Below, one piece after another: positions 1 to 8,104 of a stretch of DNA of 64,000 bases. The DNA comes from Acinetobacter baylyi DSM 14961 = CIP 107474. GTDB lineage: Bacteria; Pseudomonadota; Gammaproteobacteria; Pseudomonadales; Moraxellaceae. The stretch spans positions 186,001-250,000 of the forward strand of contig NZ_KB849625.1 of NCBI RefSeq assembly GCF_000368685.1, given 5' to 3'. Position 1 is the stretch's first letter; each line of letters starts with the position of its first letter. The translations under genes were made by a program, and so were the position numbers. Under the pieces are notes generated by a model that made no database searches, was not told the DNA's origin, and saw only the letters and a program-made list of their open reading frames with translations.

Positions 1-2
1 AT

Positions 3-398
3 ACATACTGGTTAGGTTATCAAAATTTCTATAAGGTGATTTTGACGGAAGAGATTACGCAAACAACATGGCAACGCTTTTTTGATGATTCTGAGCCTGT
101 CTTTTGCGCAGTTGCCAAGAAAGGAGAACAAGTATTAGGTTTTGTGCACTACGTCTTTCACCGCTCGACCTGGGCACCGCACTATTATTGTTATCTTGAA
201 GATTTATATGTTTCACCAGATTGCAGAGGGCAACATATTGGCAAAAGCCTCATCGAATATGTACAGCAGCAGGCCAAAACCCAGCATGCAACACGTTTAT
301 ACTGGCATACTCAGGAAAATAATCTGACTGCACAAAAACTCTATAACTGGGTCGCTGAAAAATCTGAAATGATCCAGTACCGCATGCCAATCCATTGA
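3..398 (+). CDS. GNAT-family N-acetyltransferase, 5' end cut by window edge
   Basis: The reading frame is open from the first bases of the window, so the gene starts upstream; a GTG at 36 is only an internal codon. The visible 131 residues carry the second half of a GNAT fold: the beta4-alpha3 acetyl-CoA loop is seen as LYVSPDCRGQHIGKSL (Q/RxxGxG/A-type motif), followed by the C-terminal strand around RLYWHTQENNLTAQKLYNW, where the N..A..LY pattern is typical of the family. GNAT enzymes transfer acetyl from acetyl-CoA to an amine; the substrate cannot be told from sequence. The product is presumably cytoplasmic, with no signal peptide visible in the part present. The downstream gene is convergent. 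Confidence 0.85.
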   Translation, partial: TYWLGYQNFYKVILTEEITQTTWQRFFDDSEPVFCAVAKKGEQVLGFVHYVFHRSTWAPHYYCYLEDLYVSPDCRGQHIGKSLIEYVQQQAKTQHATRLYWHTQENNLTAQKLYNWVAEKSEMIQYRMPIH

Positions 399-440
399 AC
401 TTGAAAAAACCAGAAGTATTATGCTTCTGGTTTAATCTAT

Positions 441-2555
441 TTAATTAAATTGATAATTGATGCTTAGAAATATTTCTCTCGGATGCCCTGGGGCCACCCA
501 TTCATCCTTTACACTGGCAGTATAATATATAGTGTTAAATAGATTATTCAAATTAAACTGTAATTTGAGTTTTGGATTCATCTGATAGTAACTATTTAAG
601 TTCAACAAGGTATAAGATGGTAAATTAAAACCATTGTCATAGACATTACCTGTACGCGCCGAAACATACTGAATATTCCCGCCTAAGCCAATTTTACTTG
701 CTCCTGCTTGCCATACATCATACATCACCAATAAGTTAAGATGATGTTTAGGGCTATTGAGTAAAGCACTGCCCTTTGCAATTCCTGAGCTTTCTTCGCT
801 TTTAGAAACAATCGCATCCGTATAGGCATATGCAAACTTTAAGTTAAGCGGGTCGACTGGCTGTGCAGTGAGATCAAATTCAATACCACGACTCGTTTCT
901 TGGCCCACTGGCATCATATAAGCCGAATTCAATGGATTAGTCGTCAAGACATTCTGCTTTTTGACATGAAAAAGTGATACAGAAGCCATGATACGATCAT
1001 CTAGCCATTTTGCTTTGGTGCCTAGCTCATAAGTCCATGCTTTTTCGGGTTTGAATGGTTGCTGCTGAATATCCAGTCCTGAATTAAGATGAAACGACTG
1101 TCCCACGCTGGCAAACAGTGAAGCATGATCATCAAGCAAATAATTGACAGCGACTTTAGGGCTAAAATGCATGAAATACTGACCGCCCTGAATGCCCGCA
1201 ATAAATTCACGATAGTCTTGCTGATAGTAATCGTAACGTCCACCCAGTAAAACTGCCCATTTTGGATTAATCTCGATGTAATCACTTAAACTCAAAGCTG
1301 CATTTTTTTGACGCTCAAGCGTGTTATAGACCGAAGTAACGGCTGGAAGATTAACGCCATAGATAGGATCATAAATATTGATTTCACTGCTCGTCGATCC
1401 CTTTTTTCTGTATCTAAGCAAATGATTCTGTACTTTTAAATCACTATAGGTCATGCCTATAAAAAGTCGATGATTTAACGAACCTGTATTGAACTGCCCA
1501 GTTAAATCATGACTGAACAAATAGCTGGTGGTGTCATAGATACGATAACGGCGTTCACGGTTTAAATCACCTTGTGCATTTAAGAGCTGATAAGCTTCCG
1601 AAGAAAAACCACGCCATGTATTATCTTTATAGTTGAGGATGGTCTGAGTCGACCACATTGGATTCCACTGATGCTGGATTCTGACCTGTTGTAAATAGTC
1701 ATTCACGGTCATCAGACCATCGTCTTTTTCGCCCAGAAATCTTGAGTTCGGAATCGCTCCTAACTGCTGATTGACTGCAAGAACTCCACGATCAAACAAC
1801 GTATTTAGCACGGTATATTCACTGTCGTAATCAACCTGAGTAGTGTCACTTGGCTTCCATGTCAGTTGTGGTGCAACAAATAATTTATTGTTTTGCACTT
1901 CATCACGGAAGCTTTTGTTATTTTCATAAGCCACACCCAAACGATAGGCGATTGTTTCTGTAATCGCATTGGTTGAATCTATAGCACTACGATACTGGTT
2001 ATAAGATCCGCCTCGTAATTCAATGCTATGGTGTGGTTCAAATTCTGGCTTTTTGGTCACAATATTTAAAACACCACCAGGCTCTCCAGCACCATATAAT
2101 GCTGCCTCTGGCCCTTTTAAAAATTCAATTCGTTCTACATTGACCAGATCATGTGCAACATTAAACCCTAAATATGACGTTAATCCATTTCTAAGGCTTG
2201 CTACACCAATGGTTTGGTCTGTGTTGAATCCTCGAAATGAATAGTTATCCCATATTCCTCCTGTTGGATTAAGTAAACTGACACCACTCACTAGGCCAAC
2301 CACATCACTGATACGTTGAGCGTTTATATCCTCAATCATTTTCTGATTGACGACCTGTACATTTTGCGGCGTTTTTAATGGATCTAGCACAAACTTCGTA
2401 GCCGCGCTTTCAGGCTCCTCTAAAAACGAATTTTTTTGAGCTGTTGCAGTCAACTGAATTGCATTCAAGACCTGTAGATCTTGCGCATATACCAGTTGAA
2501 TACTTAACCATAAACAAGTCATACCGAATATTGATTGAGAAGAGAAAGTCGTCAT
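441..2555 (-). CDS. TonB-dependent outer-membrane receptor (siderophore type)
   Basis: About 704 residues, the usual size of a siderophore-class TonB receptor. The N-terminus is a Sec signal ending near VYAQ. A plug domain follows (TPQNVQVVNQKMIEDINAQR, then the RGFN motif, then VERIEFLKGPEAALYGAGEPGGVLNIVTKKP, the classic plug-end signature), then a 22-strand type barrel with a closing strand ending in NYQFN (aromatic last residue). I start at the ATG at 2555 because it opens the signal peptide; the frame stays open to a weaker ATG at 2612. It would bring a chelated metal across the outer membrane using TonB energy. It is divergent from an ABC importer (binding protein, permease, ATPase), which would carry the same ligand onward. 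The ligand cannot be named. Confidence 0.9.
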   Translation of the reverse strand: MTTFSSQSIFGMTCLWLSIQLVYAQDLQVLNAIQLTATAQKNSFLEEPESAATKFVLDPLKTPQNVQVVNQKMIEDINAQRISDVVGLVSGVSLLNPTGGIWDNYSFRGFNTDQTIGVASLRNGLTSYLGFNVAHDLVNVERIEFLKGPEAALYGAGEPGGVLNIVTKKPEFEPHHSIELRGGSYNQYRSAIDSTNAITETIAYRLGVAYENNKSFRDEVQNNKLFVAPQLTWKPSDTTQVDYDSEYTVLNTLFDRGVLAVNQQLGAIPNSRFLGEKDDGLMTVNDYLQQVRIQHQWNPMWSTQTILNYKDNTWRGFSSEAYQLLNAQGDLNRERRYRIYDTTSYLFSHDLTGQFNTGSLNHRLFIGMTYSDLKVQNHLLRYRKKGSTSSEINIYDPIYGVNLPAVTSVYNTLERQKNAALSLSDYIEINPKWAVLLGGRYDYYQQDYREFIAGIQGGQYFMHFSPKVAVNYLLDDHASLFASVGQSFHLNSGLDIQQQPFKPEKAWTYELGTKAKWLDDRIMASVSLFHVKKQNVLTTNPLNSAYMMPVGQETSRGIEFDLTAQPVDPLNLKFAYAYTDAIVSKSEESSGIAKGSALLNSPKHHLNLLVMYDVWQAGASKIGLGGNIQYVSARTGNVYDNGFNLPSYTLLNLNSYYQMNPKLKLQFNLNNLFNTIYYTASVKDEWVAPGHPREIFLSINYQFN

Positions 2556-2601
2556 GAAAAAAACCGAATGTTGCAATTGTGGTAAATTACAATAAAATAC
2601 C

Positions 2602-2617
2602 ATCTTGTACACAAGAT
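2602..2617. promoter_or_regulatory. Inverted repeat, possible operator between receptor and importer
   Basis: ATCTTGT-AC-ACAAGAT is a perfect 7-bp inverted repeat in the divergent promoter region. The core TTGT..ACAA resembles operators of FCD-type GntR regulators, and such a regulator is encoded at the far end of the importer operon. A direct link is inference. No good Fur box was seen here. Confidence 0.4.
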
Positions 2618-2671
2618 TGTATAAGTTAATTGACTTACTGGTCTTCTTAGTTTTCTATGGCGTGAGATTAT

Positions 2672-3733
2672 GTGTTGAGTTATTGCCCCAATATTTTTTA
2701 TCTGATAATGACCACGTTATGCTTAGTGATTCAAACGGGATGTTCTCCAGCACAAGATCATGTACATTCACAACTGCATTCTTCAATCAGCGTAACAGAT
2801 CGTGATGGAAATACCGTTCAGTTGAATCAGCCTGCACGACGGATTGTGTGTTTATTTGAAGCCAGTGTCGATGATTTATATATGCTCGGTGCAGGCAAAT
2901 CGATCATTGGAATCCCTGCAAAAATTTATACATCTTCAGATTTGTATCGCGCTTATTCAATTCTGGATCGACGAATTTATGAAAAAAAGATCGCAACGCC
3001 AAGCAACTGGGAAGCTTCGACCAATATCGAAAGTGTAGTGGCCTTACAACCAGATTTGGTCATTGTCAGCGCAGGTCAAAAAGATGTGATCCAGATTCTG
3101 AACAGGATGCATATTCCGGTTTATTCTGTACTCTCAGAAAATCTACAACAAACCCGTAAAGAGCTGTTAGATCTGGGAAAACTGACAGGCAAATCTCAAC
3201 GTGCCAGCGAATTGGTAGAGTTTATTGATCATGAAATCCAAGCGATTCAACAGCGAAATCATACGCAGTCTGATCAGAAAACCATTTATTACGGTTGGTC
3301 GGGTGGACGTATTTTCTCGACCTCTGGTCGCGACTCGATGCCCAATACAGTCATGACACTCGCAGGTGCTCACAATGTCGTAAATACCGCTATCGATCAA
3401 CCGAATGTCAATCCAGAAAAGCTTATTGAATGGAACCCAGATGTCATTTTGCTCTGGAACACCAACCCGAAACAAATTTATCAACGTTCCGAATTAAAAA
3501 CGCTCACTGCCGTAAAACAACAACACGTTTTTAATTTGAGTCCGAGTTTTTTATTTAATCCGCATACTCCCAAAATTTTACTGGCGGCCAATCAATTGAA
3601 TCACTGGGTATATCCAGCTCCACATTCTGATCAGGCTGCAACCCAGGACAAACTCAGAATCCTGACCCAGTTTTATGGCAAAACAGCGGCAGAACAGCTC
3701 ATTCAATATGCCAACGATGTGACCAAGGAATAA
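2672..3733 (+). CDS. ABC importer substrate-binding lipoprotein (FecB/BtuF type)
   Basis: A 353-residue periplasmic binding protein of the cobalamin/iron-siderophore cluster. The N-terminus is hydrophobic and ends in a lipobox-like TGC, so lipid anchoring is likely. The mature part starts with the strand ISVTDRDGNTVQLNQPARRIVCLFEASVDDLYMLGA, the standard opening of this fold, and later has LQPDLVIVSAGQKD and WNPDVILLWN in the second lobe. The start is uncertain: GTG at 2672 or ATG at 2708; both leave the lipobox. It precedes the permease by 3 bp and should hand over the ligand imported by the divergent TonB receptor. It has a slightly unusual signal with no basic residue, which leaves the start open. 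Confidence 0.85.
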   Translation: MLSYCPNIFYLIMTTLCLVIQTGCSPAQDHVHSQLHSSISVTDRDGNTVQLNQPARRIVCLFEASVDDLYMLGAGKSIIGIPAKIYTSSDLYRAYSILDRRIYEKKIATPSNWEASTNIESVVALQPDLVIVSAGQKDVIQILNRMHIPVYSVLSENLQQTRKELLDLGKLTGKSQRASELVEFIDHEIQAIQQRNHTQSDQKTIYYGWSGGRIFSTSGRDSMPNTVMTLAGAHNVVNTAIDQPNVNPEKLIEWNPDVILLWNTNPKQIYQRSELKTLTAVKQQHVFNLSPSFLFNPHTPKILLAANQLNHWVYPAPHSDQAATQDKLRILTQFYGKTAAEQLIQYANDVTKE

Positions 3734-3736
3734 TCT

Positions 3737-4753
3737 GTGAAACGTTCGTTTTTATTTTTAATTTATTTTATTCCTTTGCCACTGATTATTTTGTCATTAT
3801 TGATTGGTCCCTCTGAACAGTTTGGTATGACTGATTTTGCTTATGCACTCTGGGCATTTGTCGTTCCTCCTCTACACTTGAATGAATTGGATATGCAGCG
3901 TCTAGAACTAATGCAAAATATCATCATCAATGTGCGTATGCCGCGTGTGTTTTTAACGTTCATGGTGGGTGCAGCTCTGGCATCTTCGGGCAATACCTTA
4001 CAAGCGCTGTTTCGTAACCCTTTAGTCGATTCTTATGTCTTGGGTATTTCCTCTGGCGCTGCGCTGGGTGCTGCATTGGCACTTCTAACCAATTGGATGC
4101 CCGTACAACTCTCTGCATTTATTTTTGGAATTTTAGCGGTCTGCATGACTTATGGTTTTGCACAGCAGCGCTATGAAAAAAGTTCGGTTGTGGTGATTTT
4201 ACTTTCGGGAATGATCGTATCAGGATTATTTATTGCTGGCCTGAGTATTGTGCAATATTTAAGTGATCCCTATAAATTACAAGCCATTGTGCAATGGACG
4301 ATGGGCAATTTACATCAAGCAACCTGGGACAAAGTACAACAGGCCTTTTTACCCATTAGCTTATCACTGATTGGAATCTATTGTTTACGTTGGCGACTCA
4401 ATTTACTGGCATTGGGTCATCTTGAAGCACAGGCAGTGGGTGTGGATCCGCGTCGTGACCAGTTTTTACTGATTTTGTGTGTCACGCTGGCGACTTCATC
4501 TTCAGTCGCAGTGGCTGGAATCATTAGTCTCTATGGTTTATTCCTACCACATTTGGTGCGCATGATGATTGGGCCAGACAATGCGAAAACAGTACCCGCC
4601 AATATTTTTCTGGGTGGTTCTTTTTTACTACTGATTGATAATTTCTCCCGAACATTTTCGACCTTTGAAATTCCAATCGGGATTTTTACCATGCTGCTAG
4701 GCGCACCGCTATTTTTGTATTTGATCCGCCGTTATCGAATGAACTGGGCTTGA
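3737..4753 (+). CDS. FecCD-family ABC transporter permease
   Basis: A 338-residue multi-pass membrane protein of the FecCD/BtuC type. Visible family marks are NVRMPRVFLTFMVGAALASSGNTLQALFRNPLVDSYVLGISSGAALGAA (R-[LM]-PR, the GxxLQ..FRNPLA..LGxSxGA block) in the first third, and GIISLYGLFLPHLVRMMIGPDN (the G-F-x-GL-x-x-PH-x-x-R coupling loop that docks the ATPase) near residue 275. About nine to ten hydrophobic segments fit the family. It lies 3 bp after the binding protein and 3 bp before the ATPase, so all three are one operon. It would form the inner-membrane channel for a chelated metal or related ligand. Confidence 0.92.
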   Translation: MKRSFLFLIYFIPLPLIILSLLIGPSEQFGMTDFAYALWAFVVPPLHLNELDMQRLELMQNIIINVRMPRVFLTFMVGAALASSGNTLQALFRNPLVDSYVLGISSGAALGAALALLTNWMPVQLSAFIFGILAVCMTYGFAQQRYEKSSVVVILLSGMIVSGLFIAGLSIVQYLSDPYKLQAIVQWTMGNLHQATWDKVQQAFLPISLSLIGIYCLRWRLNLLALGHLEAQAVGVDPRRDQFLLILCVTLATSSSVAVAGIISLYGLFLPHLVRMMIGPDNAKTVPANIFLGGSFLLLIDNFSRTFSTFEIPIGIFTMLLGAPLFLYLIRRYRMNWA

Positions 4754-4756
4754 GTT

Positions 4757-5521
4757 ATGAGTAAGATCACGCTTCAAAATATCCACTTTGCCTATCAGCA
4801 AAAAACGGTATTAAAAAATATTCATCTTGAGTTTCGATCCAACCGTTTTTCGGTGTTACTGGGGCGAAATGGCAGTGGTAAATCGACGTTATTTAATCTG
4901 ATGGCGGGCATTTATCCTCTCCAAACAGGAAAAATTTACTTTGATGGGCAATCCCTATCTGCACTTAAAGGAAAAGTACGAGCAGAACAACTTGGATTTT
5001 TAGCTCAGAGTCATCGTAGTATTTTTAATTTTAGTGTGCTGGATGTGGTCATGACTGGTCGGGCTGCCTTCTCTGGCTATGCACCCTCCAAACAAGACCG
5101 ACAGCTTGCAAATGACGCATTAAAAACACTAGACATTCAACACTTGGTAGATCGTGATTACACCACTCTTTCGGGTGGTGAAAAACAATTAATCATGATT
5201 GCACGTATTTTAACGCAAAATCCGAAAGTGATTTTACTGGATGAGCCAACCAACCATCTGGATGTTTATTATCAGGCATTTTTAATGCAGAAACTGCATG
5301 AATTGTCTAAACAAGGCTATACCATTGTCGCCATTATGCATGATCCAAATCTTGCTTTTTTATATGCCGATGATTTTTACTTTATTAAGAATCAGCAAAT
5401 TATTCAGCCCAAGGATCCATCTTTGGCTACAGATGCTGAGTTTTTGGCAAGTATTTATGACTTGCCATTTCAGCAGGCTTTTATAGGCGAACAAAAAATT
5501 GTAATGCCGCGAAAACTCTAA
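4757..5521 (+). CDS. ABC transporter ATP-binding protein (FecE/FhuC type)
   Basis: 254 residues with all ABC motifs in order: Walker A GRNGSGKST near residue 37, Q-loop in LGFLAQSHRS, signature LSGGEKQ near residue 138, Walker B VILLDEPTNHLD near 158 and the switch histidine in IMHDPN. The TNHLDVYYQ pattern is typical of the iron-chelate/B12 ATPases. It is the last gene of the import operon and powers the FecCD permease. It ends 1 bp before the convergent GntR gene stop. Confidence 0.93.
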   Translation: MSKITLQNIHFAYQQKTVLKNIHLEFRSNRFSVLLGRNGSGKSTLFNLMAGIYPLQTGKIYFDGQSLSALKGKVRAEQLGFLAQSHRSIFNFSVLDVVMTGRAAFSGYAPSKQDRQLANDALKTLDIQHLVDRDYTTLSGGEKQLIMIARILTQNPKVILLDEPTNHLDVYYQAFLMQKLHELSKQGYTIVAIMHDPNLAFLYADDFYFIKNQQIIQPKDPSLATDAEFLASIYDLPFQQAFIGEQKIVMPRKL

Positions 5522-5522
5522 T

Positions 5523-6212
5523 TTAATGAATCGCGCTGATCATCTGTAAAGTAATATTTTTGACTTCATGGATGCTTTCAAGTACATGATGCTCTGCAAG
5601 ATGAATCGCTTGCTCGGCGTCTTTATTTAAAATGCATTGTAAAATTGCACCATGATCCTGATAGGCATGTGCAATATCAAACTCTTTCATGGCCCCTAAA
5701 CTGAGTACAATTCGGATTTTCTCACTGGCTTCTTGGTGAATTTTGGCAATTTGCTGATTTCCTGCTGCACGTACTAAAGCACAATGAAAGTCTTCACTTT
5801 GTAAAACAAGCGTTTTGGTATCCGTCAAATAATCTACAGGCGCAATCAACCACATTTTTTTTAATTCGATTAATGCGGGTAATTGTTCGGGATGCTCAAG
5901 CTCACACAGGCGCTTGACCGCCTCTTTTTCCAGAATCATGCGCAAATCAAATAATTCCTGATAATACTTAAATTCAAGCGGGCGAATTTCCCAGCCACTT
6001 CGAAAATGTACATGCACAAATCCCTCTTGTTCAAGGCGATACAACGCCTGTCTAATCGGAGTTCGACTCGCTTCATAACGTTCCGATAAATCTGTTTCGG
6101 TAAAGCGCTGACCAGGTTTTAAGACAAAGTTAAAGATATCTTCTTTTAATAGTCCATAGATCAGATCCGAAATATTATTAGAGGTCTTTTTTTCAGATAA
6201 TGGCTTAGACAT
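5523..6212 (-). CDS. GntR-family regulator with FCD ligand domain
   Basis: About 229 residues. The N-terminal winged helix shows the GntR pattern (ISDLIYGLLKEDIF, LKPGQRFTETDLSERYEASRTPIRQALYRLEQEGFV). The C-terminal all-helical FCD domain has LRMILEKEAVKRL and the metal-binding type residues D..H (SEDFHCALV) and H (HGAIL, AEHHVLES). I prefer ATG 6212 (MSKPLSEKK) to the upstream ATG at 6224. FCD regulators usually sense carboxylic acids. It is convergent with the ABC importer, and the palindrome at 2602-2617 is a candidate target. That pairing is unusual because siderophore uptake is normally under Fur control. Confidence 0.88.
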   Translation of the reverse strand: MSKPLSEKKTSNNISDLIYGLLKEDIFNFVLKPGQRFTETDLSERYEASRTPIRQALYRLEQEGFVHVHFRSGWEIRPLEFKYYQELFDLRMILEKEAVKRLCELEHPEQLPALIELKKMWLIAPVDYLTDTKTLVLQSEDFHCALVRAAGNQQIAKIHQEASEKIRIVLSLGAMKEFDIAHAYQDHGAILQCILNKDAEQAIHLAEHHVLESIHEVKNITLQMISAIH

Positions 6213-6311
6213 AAGTATAATCAAATACGATAAATATAAGCCTGCATTATAGTGCGTTTTTAAGATTTACAAACCTTTCATCGCAGTCAAATAGATGTAA
6301 ACCCAACATAA

Positions 6312-7205
6312 TCATAATGGGCTCAGATATTTAGCTGCATGCTGGGTTAAATGTTCTGTGAGAGATTGCAGTGGTCGAGATTGCTGCTGCCAATGATGCC
6401 AGTACAATGGTATATCCAGCTGCATCTCAGGCATAATATCTCGTAATTGATCGGGATCTGCTGCTTGTTTTAATTGTAATTCAGGCACCAAACCATACCC
6501 TAAACCCAACTGCACTGCTGTAAAAAAACACGCTGAAGATGGAATATAGTGATAGGGATAAGCCCCCTTAATAAGTCCATATTGTTTTTCGAGCAGATCA
6601 AAATGCATCTGATCTTTATGATTAAAAATAATAGCGGGTGCAACCCGTAGCGCTTCACGATGTACGCCATGACGAAACCATGTACCTTGAAATGCCTGCG
6701 TCGCCAGCATCTTATAACGCATACTTCCCAAATAAACCGACTTGCATCCTTTCATAGCTTTGGGTTCGATGGATATGCAAGCACTCACCGTTCCCTTTTC
6801 CATTAAAGCATGAGTATGTGACTGATCATCTAGTAAGATTTCTAACATCAACTTTTGTTGAGAAGCCACTTCATTTAAAGCAGGTAAAAGCCAAGTGGCC
6901 AATGAATCGGCATTTGCTGCCATCATAACTTTAAAAAATTGTGATGGCGTTGCGTCAGTCAAATTGTGCAGAAAATTTTGTTCAAGGCGTCTAGTATGCT
7001 GTAAATGTTCAAATAATTGCTGACCTGCATGTGTCAAAGTACACGGTCTTGCTCGAATCAGTAATAACTGCCCCAGCTCTTTTTCAAGGGCTTGTACACG
7101 CAATGTCACAGCCGAAGCAGTAATGCACAATTGAATGGCTGCTTGCTCAAAGCTTCCCTGTTCTGCAACAGCAAAAAAGGCATCACATTGTTTATTATCA
7201 AGCAT
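6312..7205 (-). CDS. argP: LysR-family regulator, ArgP/LysG type
   Basis: 297 residues. The N-terminal LysR helix-turn-helix (LDNKQCDAFFAVAEQGSFEQAAIQLCITASAVTLRVQALEKELGQLLLIRARPCTLTHAGQQL) has the ArgP-type ending R-x-x-P-C-x-LT in place of the usual R-x-R-x-x-LT. The rest is the periplasmic-binding-like effector domain. ArgP binds lysine or arginine and controls the exporter gene argO. Here it is divergent from an ArgO/LysE exporter with about 210 bp between start codons, which supports the assignment. Confidence 0.85.
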   Translation of the reverse strand: MLDNKQCDAFFAVAEQGSFEQAAIQLCITASAVTLRVQALEKELGQLLLIRARPCTLTHAGQQLFEHLQHTRRLEQNFLHNLTDATPSQFFKVMMAANADSLATWLLPALNEVASQQKLMLEILLDDQSHTHALMEKGTVSACISIEPKAMKGCKSVYLGSMRYKMLATQAFQGTWFRHGVHREALRVAPAIIFNHKDQMHFDLLEKQYGLIKGAYPYHYIPSSACFFTAVQLGLGYGLVPELQLKQAADPDQLRDIMPEMQLDIPLYWHHWQQQSRPLQSLTEHLTQHAAKYLSPL

Positions 7206-7417
7206 AGTTTCCTTAAAAAAATTTAGTTCAGCTTATATATTCTTAATTTTACTGATTTCAATAATGAAAAGTAGATAATCATTGTGATTGATTTGAACTC
7301 ATTTAAAGCCCCTTATGCAGCTTATTTTTTTCGTTATTAGAACTTATTTTGATATTGCCCTCTACGCTCATCTTGATCCATGCGCATATCTCCTCAGCCA
7401 TATATGGACACTTTAAT

Positions 7418-8011
7418 ATGACTGCTTTTCTCTATGGATTAGGCATTGGATTTTCTTTAATTCTGGCAATTGGTGCCCAAAATGCATTTGTATTAAAACA
7501 AGGGCTAAAACGCCAACATGTATTTTGGGTGTGTCTGGTTTGTGCATTGTCCGATTCTGTATTGATTTATTTAGGAGTAATAGGTTTCTCTCAAATCATT
7601 GTCAGTTTTCCTATGATTGTGATCTTAGCAAAATATTTTGGTGCACTATTTTTGTTGCTTTATGGCGCCAAACATTTTTATGCAGCGTTACAGTCATCGG
7701 CATTGTATCCGAGCGAACTGGAAAACGACTCTCTTTATACAATTATTGGGCTATGTCTGGCATTTACATGGCTTAATCCACATGTCTATCTTGATACGGT
7801 CATTCTAGTCGGTTCACTGTCTGTTCAATTTTCACAACAACGCGATCTATTTGCAGCGGGATGTATGCTGGCTTCATGGTTATTCTTTTTTGCACTGGGT
7901 TACGGCGCGCGCATGTTGCTACCTATTTTTAAAAGCACACGTTCATGGAAAATACTCGATATGATTATCGGCTTGATGATGTGGACAATTGCACTCACAT
8001 TGATCATTTAA
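7418..8011 (+). CDS. argO: LysE/ArgO-family basic amino-acid exporter
   Basis: From ATG 7418 the product is 197 residues (MTAFLYGLGIGFSLILAIGAQNAFVLKQGLKRQHVFWVC), the normal LysE/ArgO length; the frame continues upstream without family similarity. The GAQNxFVLxQG motif is the family signature, and NPHVYLDTVILVGSLS is the second conserved block. Six hydrophobic segments are visible. It exports arginine or lysine analogues across the inner membrane and pairs with the divergent ArgP-type regulator. Confidence 0.9.
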   Translation: MTAFLYGLGIGFSLILAIGAQNAFVLKQGLKRQHVFWVCLVCALSDSVLIYLGVIGFSQIIVSFPMIVILAKYFGALFLLLYGAKHFYAALQSSALYPSELENDSLYTIIGLCLAFTWLNPHVYLDTVILVGSLSVQFSQQRDLFAAGCMLASWLFFFALGYGARMLLPIFKSTRSWKILDMIIGLMMWTIALTLII

Positions 8012-8104
8012 GATTTATAAATTGGTCTGTTTATTTAGCAGACCAATTTATAAGTTAAACAAGCTATTTTAAAAATTCATTGTGTGACCAAATAAGCCAA
8101 TCCA

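Noticed and set aside
2556..2671. Fur box in the receptor/importer promoter region
   Set aside because: I looked for GATAAT-type repeats and found none convincing; only the TTGT..ACAA palindrome stands out.
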